Source: Metallyticus violacea (Eukaryota > Arthropoda > Insecta > Mantodea > Metallyticidae). Taken from it: a stretch of 64,000 nt of DNA. Positions 57,206-64,000 of the stretch are shown here, piece after piece. The stretch lies in the NCBI GenBank assembly GCA_030762175.1, contig CM060831.1, forward strand, positions 35,734,501 to 35,798,500, written 5' to 3'. Within the stretch, counting starts at the first letter, position 1. The number at the start of each line of letters is the position of its first letter. The position numbers and the translations under genes are program-made. The notes under the pieces are model-generated. The model ran no database searches, was not told the DNA's origin, and saw nothing but the letters and a program-made list of their open reading frames with translations.

Positions 57206-57417
57206 AACTCTGAGCTCTTCTACAGTTTCCACTTCTTGACGGTACACCTTATATTTCAAGTTGTCCAGGATCACATGAGATCTCCAATCATCGATTACGG
57301 AAGGTATTGCCTAAGAAACGTTGCAATGTGAGAAAGCGTTCCGTCATGCTGAAACACCGTCCCGGAACTTAGAGCAAATGTTCTTGAAGAAAAGTTACAT
57401 AAGAAGTTCTATTCAAT
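56836..57417. other. No gene recognised; poly(A) run inside
   Basis: Includes an A-run of about 29 at 57175-57203. No other feature is supported. Confidence 0.5.
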
Positions 57418-57670
57418 CTCCTAAACCCAAGATCGCGGGTTCGATACTGGCCAGGATCGATGGATTTTTTCTGGCGTAAAATCCTAAGTATGACTTACTT
57501 CGGAAGGAAAGTAAAGCTGTGGATCTCGTGTCGTATATTTACGGCACAATAAAGAACCTGAAGCCTTAAAAAGAGGCCTCTGAGCAAAATTTGCCGGCCG
57601 TTTCACGCCCTGTTTTGAATGGGACGCTGATGATCTCAGATGTAAATAAAAAATAAAATAAATAAATAAA
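57418..57670 (+). repeat. tRNA-derived SINE, family B (A box missing)
   Basis: Begins at CTCCTAAACCCAAGATCGC, inside the tRNA-like head, so the A box is absent; the B box is GGGTTCGATACTGG. Body: GCCAGGATCGATGGATTTTT, CTAAGTATGACTTACTTCGG, TCTCGTGTCGTATATTTACG, GAGGCCTCTGAGCAAAATTT, GCCGTTTCACGCCCTG, GGGACGCTGATGATCTCAG, and a tail of AAAT/AAAAT units. Confidence 0.95.
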
Positions 57671-57924
57671 ACCTCCAATAACATTTAAATTATGTTTCAA
57701 AGTCAATGAAATTTTATGCAACTTTCGATTGTTTTATTTGTTTTGCACATTGTATTTGTTTTTAAATAGTAACATGTTTTGTTTTATTGAAACATATGAA
57801 CATCTTAAATATGCAATGTAACTCGAAACTTTATTTTTCTCTAGTTTAGTGAGTGTAAAGATGATATCAAGAACTCGGTTCATAAACATGGTTACATTTA
57901 AACATGTTTAAATTTTCCATACAG

Positions 57925-57966
<42 letters not shown>

Positions 57967-59780
57967 TCTAAAAATTATATTTCCGTCTTGTAGTACTTAT
58001 ACATTGCAAGAATTCTAATTTTGTTCCCTTAAGACCACGCAGTAATGCCATAACTTATTTCATTTCATTAATTAATAAAGTCTAATTTGGATTTTATAAT
58101 CGTTTTTATTAAAAGTTATTTAACTCGGTGAGATATTCGCTTAGTTAAAGCAGAAGCAGTTCCTGCCTGACGGACTTTTTAAAATTAGTCCCCAAACAGT
58201 TGTTTATATAGTCTCATTATTTGTATTAAGTGCACATATTAAACGTTTCTAACTAAATGGTTAGATTTACTTGGCAAAGAGTGCACGCTGCTAGGGCTTA
58301 AGGGTATTTAGCAAGATGTAAGCTTGGATCGATGTTAGGGAAGCAGAAAAAGGTTAATCTCTTGCTCGTTAGCCCTAACCGCTTTGATCCGGATATTCCC
58401 GTGGGAACAAGACTCGAGTCTTTGTTTCGAGGCAGTTCATCAAGAGGTAGTTTTGTTTTGTTTGGGAACCGGTGTCTACCCGGGGCTGTTCTCTTTAGTT
58501 CACCTTAACCACGCGCCCTCGTTAGCTCACATTGCAGAAAGTCAGTGTTTCTGCGCTCTTGCAAATGTGTGGTGATTGTTTCGCTAGTGGAGTGTTTCCA
58601 TTACCGTCATTGCATACGACATACTCTTTATATTGCTTTTCTTATAAATGTTAAAATGGTAGCATGCTTTGCTCTCCAAGGGTGAATGCGAGGAACTTAA
58701 ACACTGACGGATCCGGAATTATTTGCAATGTAAAAAATTTCATTCATCTTGTCGAAGACGTCTGGCAGTCTGAGAGACATGAAATGTCTCCTTAGAGCCA
58801 ACACAGTACAATTTGCTTCTCTGACTTATGCATGATATCAATCATCTATTTGCATGTGTACTGAATTAGTCAGCGTAGAAAGATTTATGTCTTGTTTCCG
58901 GTCAGTTTATGACAACCACAGAGATACGATCACCCTTGTGCAAATGAATGTGAACAAAGGAATTATTCCATTTTTTTAATTGTTTCACAAAAATTCAATT
59001 ATACTTTTGACTAAACAGTATTTTTAATATTTAATGTGCCCACGGCCTTAATTACTATTTTTACTCGTTTGGCATAGAGTTTCTTACATATTTAAATTAT
59101 TTCTGGGTATTCAAAACACATTTTTATCACAGTATTTCTCATCTTTTCTTTGGTAGTTCAGTCCATTTTCCTCAATCGTTTGTTGACAATCGCCCAAATA
59201 TTTCCTATTTGGTTGAGATCCACATGTCCATACACGCCGGTGAAGGAATATGTATATAAACTCTTTGAACAAGGAAGAGATTTCAACAAGAACAATGAAA
59301 AAAGTTGTGAACACTTTTCTCATCTTTCGCAGATTTGTATAAAATGATCTGGAAAAAAGAGACGTTTGGCTTCCGCCCCTTTTTCTTGTAGCTACTGTGA
59401 AGGTAAGTGTTAAGAATGGAAGGTTTGCGGTAGAGGGAAAATGTGGCCGCAGCCTGTTAAGCACAGTAATGTCAGAAAACGACATCCCTCCTTCGTTTCA
59501 GAATTCGGCAGCCTGCTCTGGAAACTATCCATAGAGGCATCAACATGTTGCAATTCCCTAATTCTTCGTCGCTGTGAGGGAAAGACCCCCACTTAGAGAT
59601 ATCTGGAAGGCCGCTGGACGTTCTCAAAGTCTATGAGTCGGTTCGGAAATAACTTTGTAATCTTGCCATATCTCTGCGTACCTAAACAGGCCATATTGCT
59701 TCATTATAAATGAAATGAAGATATTTCGAAAATCAACAAACGATTACAGCGTCATTTACAATGTATTGCTACAGCAGGTT
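57671..59780. other. No gene recognised; microsatellite inside
   Basis: Contains (AAT)n at 57927-57966 and a modestly GC-richer segment at 58380-58570 with a 63-codon open frame. At 59111-59485 (minus) a 124-codon frame overlaps a 65-codon plus frame without a recognised domain. Confidence 0.45.
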
Positions 59781-60076
59781 GTTTGTTTATTTGGTTTATT
59801 TACGGATTCTCTTTAACATCTCAGGTCATCAGCGTCGCATTCAATTCAGGGCGTGAAACGGCCGATAAATTTTGCTCTGGGGCCTTTTCTATCAGGGTTG
59901 AGGTTCTTTACATGTGGCAAATCTACTACACGGGACCCACGGTTCTACTTCCCTTGCAAAGGAAGCTATAGTTAGGATTTTTACGCCGGAAAAATACATC
60001 GATCCTGGCCGGGATTGAACTCGCGATCTTGGGTTTAGAAGGCAAGTATGGTCACCACTACACCACCAGGACCGAC
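59781..60076 (-). repeat. tRNA-derived SINE, family B, full length
   Basis: Minus strand: GTCGGTCCTGGTGGTGTAGT, GGTGACCATACTTGCCTTCT, AAACCCAAGATCGCG, B box GAGTTCAATCCCGGCC, TTCCGGCGTAAAAATCC, CCGTGGGTCCCGTGTAG, CAGAGCAAAATTTATCGGCC, GTTTCACGCCCTGAATTGAA, GATGACCTGAGATGTTAAAG, and a tail of AAATAAAC units. A diverged target-site duplication is likely: TTGCTACAGCAGGTT (59766-59780) against TTGCTATGCCGGTT (60077-60090). Confidence 0.95.
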
Positions 60077-60090
60077 TTGCTATGCCGGTT

Positions 60091-61084
60091 TGCCAGATGT
60101 ATATGTACATGCATTTGCTGCAGCTTATATTTTGGTATGTCGAAATTGCAGACTACAAATTACAGATGGAGACGATGTTCCTCCACCCTAAGGCTACTTT
60201 GTTTCTGACTTTCTGGATCTGATATTTTCACAACTGAATAGTAAGGATTGGAGAGAAGACAATCACCACTATCACTGCACTACGCTCCACTGAGGTTCCA
60301 TGAAGAAAAATGTGTAAACTGTTCACATTAGCATTTGATAGAATCAGAGAAGCTGTTCAATATGTCACACCTGATGTGCTTGTTCGTGTGTGGTAAGAAG
60401 TGGATTATCGATTAGATATGTGTTAGGCAACCAATGGAAGCTCCATCAATGGGAATTAAACATAACTTGGAATCTTACTTACCACGTATTCGGAATATTA
60501 AATATTTATAGTTTTCTGATACCGTGACAGAAAAAAACTCTCTAGTCTACAAAGAAATCATTGGATTTGGGGCATCCTTCCGTTATTAAATTTCTTAAAA
60601 AAGAAAAGAAAAATGAACAATTCCCAAATTTAATGTTATATAAGAAATGGGTGCATATTTGACTAAGTTTTGAGACAAGTAATTTAAATGGGGATGGAAG
60701 TAAAACGAATGATATGTTCACAACGGCAATTCGTACAGGCATCATCACAATGACTACGGTTTTCTGGTTTTTACAGGCCTTTTGCAACTGCCACAAATTA
60801 TTATTATTGGGGAAACCTATCCTTCCTTAAAACAGAAACCTAGTGACAAGGTGTGCCACGCCATATGTGGTATCATGAATGACAAAATAAAATATGACTT
60901 CAAGGAACTTAACTTCCATCACAGTAATGGTTTCTCTTTCAAATCAAACACTTGAGTGAACGGGATTTTTCAAATGTTAATGTTTTCACGGAAGCTGTAA
61001 AGGGTAAGATGAGAACCGTGATAAATTTCCGTAGTGGATCCAGTACTTTGAAGTTAGTAAGGATGTAATGAAAAGTAACTATGT
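60091..61084. other. No gene recognised
   Basis: Unique-looking sequence; only an 84-codon minus-strand frame at 60542-60796 without a domain. Confidence 0.5.
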
Positions 61085-61230
61085 CAGTTTAACTATAATA
61101 CAATGAGGTTATTTGAGTTACGGGCCGCCTGAAAGTGATTACTTACGGGGGAAGTACAACCGCCGCAAATGGGGTTGGAGGGGAGGAGATGAGAATCTCG
61201 TTAAAAGTTATTATTTTTATATTAGTATTG
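61085..61230 (+). repeat. Unclassified dispersed repeat, copy 2
   Basis: Matches 49515-49650: GGGCCGCCTGAA, GGGGGAAGTACAACCGCCGC, AAAAGTTATTATTTTTATAT, TAGTATTG. The body contains a GC-richer GGGTTGGAGGGGAGGAG. Confidence 0.45.
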
Positions 61231-62384
61231 ATATTTTTATTTAAAGCATAAAATGATACTGTATTTTAAACTGGTGTTGAAATGGATGCTCCTCAGCTGC
61301 AATACATGGCTATGTACTGTATAGAAATTCCTGTATTTAATCTAAATGTTCTTCAGTAAGACTGCGACGATTCGAAACACATTGTTTTGTCAATGAAAGA
61401 TCCTATCTCTCTTGAATTTTCAACAAGTTGGCGAACAGCTGGAACACGATTGCCAGAATATATTTTTGAGAATCACCATACTACTTCTCTTTTTCGCATA
61501 AATATTGAACAGGTCAATATAACACACGAAATTCCAAGCACTCGCTCAATAAGCTTCCCTCAAACCAACTACAAGTTGCTACTTGCAAACTAATTATAGG
61601 TATTGACATGTGACTTATCTCAGTACGAAACCGTGCTCTGTCAACCGTTAACTCAAATAATTTTACTGTTCATTGTTTCAATAACTAATGAAATATTTAA
61701 TGATTGACTTATCTATCAATTTAATACAAATAACATTTAATGTTAAGTATCCTGAAAAATTCGAGAAAACGCTTTGTAAGGTAAGTTAATTATTTAAAAT
61801 AATTCATTAAACTTGTGTTAACATACATTCTCTGTTTACAGAGAGAATGATACTGGTGTAAAAAGCAAGCGGGGAACACGAAGTCGTCCAGGAAATGTTT
61901 GAGAGTGTTAGGGGAGGAAGACCAAAAACACAGTGAGTGGGAAGCATTACCACATAGAAATTCAGAGCACTGAAGCGGCAGTTCCACCGAAAGTACAGTT
62001 TAGAAATTAAAATAAAGTTTCTGTGGTGGGCAGTCGTTTAATACTTTATAATTCTTTGCATTTGGTTGTAATGGCAACTTGAATCAAACAAAGTATTATG
62101 ATGATATTATTTTTATAAAACTATAATTTTGGAAATTTAATAGTCAATGGTTTATTATTTTGCACCTGTAAGCATTGTTTATGTTTTGTTAAGCTCTGAT
62201 AAAGCACATTTTCAGCCTTTTTCGCGCTGCAATAAATTATATCGTCCATTTTTCTGAGGATATAATTCAACCAGTTATAGTAATATTTTATGTATATGTT
62301 CACCACAGTTAACTTTATAGGAATGGTCGAGGCACGGAATCTGAGCGTAAGGTTTCCCTGATTTCCCACGTTCGTGATATTAGA
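61231..62384. other. No gene recognised; weak intron-like signals
   Basis: A strong donor-like TGTAAG|GTAAGT at 61780 and an acceptor-like CTCTGTTTACAG at 61842 frame a 60-odd base intron-sized segment, but the joined open frame is very short. Otherwise nothing. Confidence 0.3.
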
Positions 62385-62477
62385 TTAAGGTTTTTTCACG
62401 TTTCCCCAAGTCTTCATAAATGGTAAATGCCGGCGTCTTTCCTTTAAAAAAATCGTTTCCCAATTTATCATTTCAAA
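62385..62477 (+). repeat. tRNA-derived SINE, family A (fragment)
   Basis: Only the middle survives: TAAGGTTTTTTCACGTTT, AAGTCTTCATAAATGGTAAA, TGCCGG, then CCTTTAAAAAAATCGTTTCC and CAATTTATCATTTCA. The head and 3' end are missing, and the CTAAACTTAGGCC block is deleted. Confidence 0.8.
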
Positions 62478-64000
62478 ACTTTTATTCTTACTCCCTTTTG
62501 AATTTGTGTTAACGAGGTAGATCAGCCATGCAAAATAAGTTCCGTCACATACTTTTAACGGCAGCACTATTTGCGGCGGGGTATTGCTGATAATCCTAGA
62601 AAATGTTGGGCAAAAAAGTCAAAATAATTCCAGCAAACGAAGGGTTATCGGAAAGAACAAAAGGAGTCCATAAAATGCCATTTTTGAGTTAAGACTGCCA
62701 TCTATTGGATTATGTTGAGAACTAATAGAGAGTTATTACAAATATGATGAAGGTTTACAGATTAGCCGAAGTTTTCAAAAACACCTTTTAGGGAAAAACG
62801 ATGGAAGTCCACTCGTTTCACGGAATATAGACGATAGCCTAACTTGACTGGCAGCATTGAAGGCAACACTGATAGTTTCTCGTTCTATAGCTGTAGCAGC
62901 ATCGAGCGGTTATTTCAATATACTTAACTTCCGAGTTAATGTCAATTATGGAAGATGCTGAATGTGGAGACAATATGTGGTAATGTGTAGGGGGTTAAGT
63001 GATGTAAACAAGAAGTTACGAGCACAAAGTCATGAGTTAGATCCATCTTGTCTTTGTACTGAAGTGTTTCGAAAACATTAACCTGGATGACAGAATATCC
63101 ATTATTTCAAAATTTAAAAACATGCAACTATAATGAACAAAACTTTTAACTAGAAGGTTTGATTTCTTGTTCATTGGTTAAAAGACGTCGGCCTAGAAAA
63201 CTTAAGTCTGTTGATTCTGACTGGTACATACTTTCGAATTTAGGGGTAGGGTTGTTAATATGGGCCTGATTAATCAGATGGCTATAATAGAACTGCTTAC
63301 TGAATGGGCAGATGTTATTAAAAGTGCCAGACAAAAGTCATCATCACCCTTCAAAGTTACCGAGTGTGAGCAATCAATGTTTCTTGTTTGGTCTGGCTTT
63401 TTAAAGGCTAAATTCAAAGGAAAATGACCATTTCCTATAAGATCCTTTAAAAAACTCCAAATACTCATCTAATCTCTCATCATGTTACATGTAATGGATC
63501 CCGTTTTAAGACTGTTGTTACCAGGACAAGGAAGAGCAGAGTACAAGGTGTTCCTGCATTGGATGTTGGTGAGTTTCAATATCTAGAAGTTATACTAAGG
63601 AAAATTATCTCAAACGAAGCATAACGGTTCTGTGACAATTTGACAATTTCAGACATCCAAAAAGAGGATGATTGAGATAATTAATGACAAAGTAATGGCG
63701 TTATGTGATAAATAATTAACCTATAACACTTCAGAAACCCATCGGAAAATTATGAAAAATGACTAACTTTTTTATATTACGCTATTATATCTGCTTTTAC
63801 AAGTAATTCATGTTGCAATTCAAAGCATTTCAGACAGGATATCTGCGACAAGTGAAATACCTCATGAACAGTACAACAAAATCAGCTGCTATGACAACAG
63901 GCTTACATAATACCAATTATAAGATAATGTTCAACGTTTGTTTACCCTTTTTGTGATGACTGATTATATTTTATTTTTAAAAATTATTAATTTTAATATT
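62478..64000. other. No gene recognised
   Basis: AT-rich sequence to the end of the window with open frames no longer than 64 codons. Confidence 0.5.

Noticed and set aside
61779..61842. Short intron with GTAAGT donor and TTTACAG acceptor
   Set aside because: The joined reading frame is only about 30 codons with no domain; such signals arise by chance in AT-rich DNA.

Overview
This window looks like a piece of a eukaryotic nuclear genome, most likely an arthropod. It is strongly AT-rich, full of microsatellites and homopolymer runs, and littered with tRNA-derived SINEs and decayed Tc1/mariner-type transposases. It has none of the compact gene layout of a bacterium or virus. 'Arthropod' is an inference from the mariner families and the SINE style; the species cannot be named from the sequence alone. 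No intact, recognisable host gene was found. The longest open frame is 147 codons, and nearly all short open frames look like chance frames or transposon remnants. The window is best read as intergenic or large-intron DNA.

Layout. 0-10.7 kb: a dead mariner (minus), a SINE-D relative, two SINE-C copies, a pair of unclassified direct repeats, and a second mariner family (plus). 10.7-20 kb: mostly unique AT-rich DNA with a third mariner remnant (minus) near 15-16 kb and a SINE-B copy. 20.5-21.8 kb: a 1.26 kb element bounded by ~66 bp terminal inverted repeats. 22-36 kb: alternating SINE-A and SINE-B copies, a SINE-E copy, a possible hAT end and a CpG-dense patch with a hairpin. 38-47 kb: a long SINE-D with an ATT-repeat tail, more SINE-A copies, a SINE inserted inside an older SINE, and a perfect 20 bp palindrome. 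50-56.4 kb: the densest transposon cluster, with an inverted duplication inside a transposon-like reading frame, a Tc1-like remnant, a second copy of the 9.7 kb mariner, and a 0.94 kb element with GC-rich inverted ends enclosing a possible two-exon reading frame. 56.5-64 kb: three SINE-B copies, a dispersed repeat and a SINE-A fragment.

How the parts relate. SINE families A-E were defined here by comparing copies within the window. Each has, or once had, a tRNA-like head carrying the internal RNA polymerase III boxes, followed by a family-specific body and often a simple-repeat tail. Several copies keep target-site duplications, so insertion boundaries can be fixed. Nested insertions give a relative order: SINE-A was active after an older SINE-A copy, and after an unclassified element at 30.7 kb, were already in place. 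The mariner copies all carry stops and frameshifts and look inactive. The most novel-looking objects are the two inverted-repeat-bounded elements (20504-21768 and 55407-56350).
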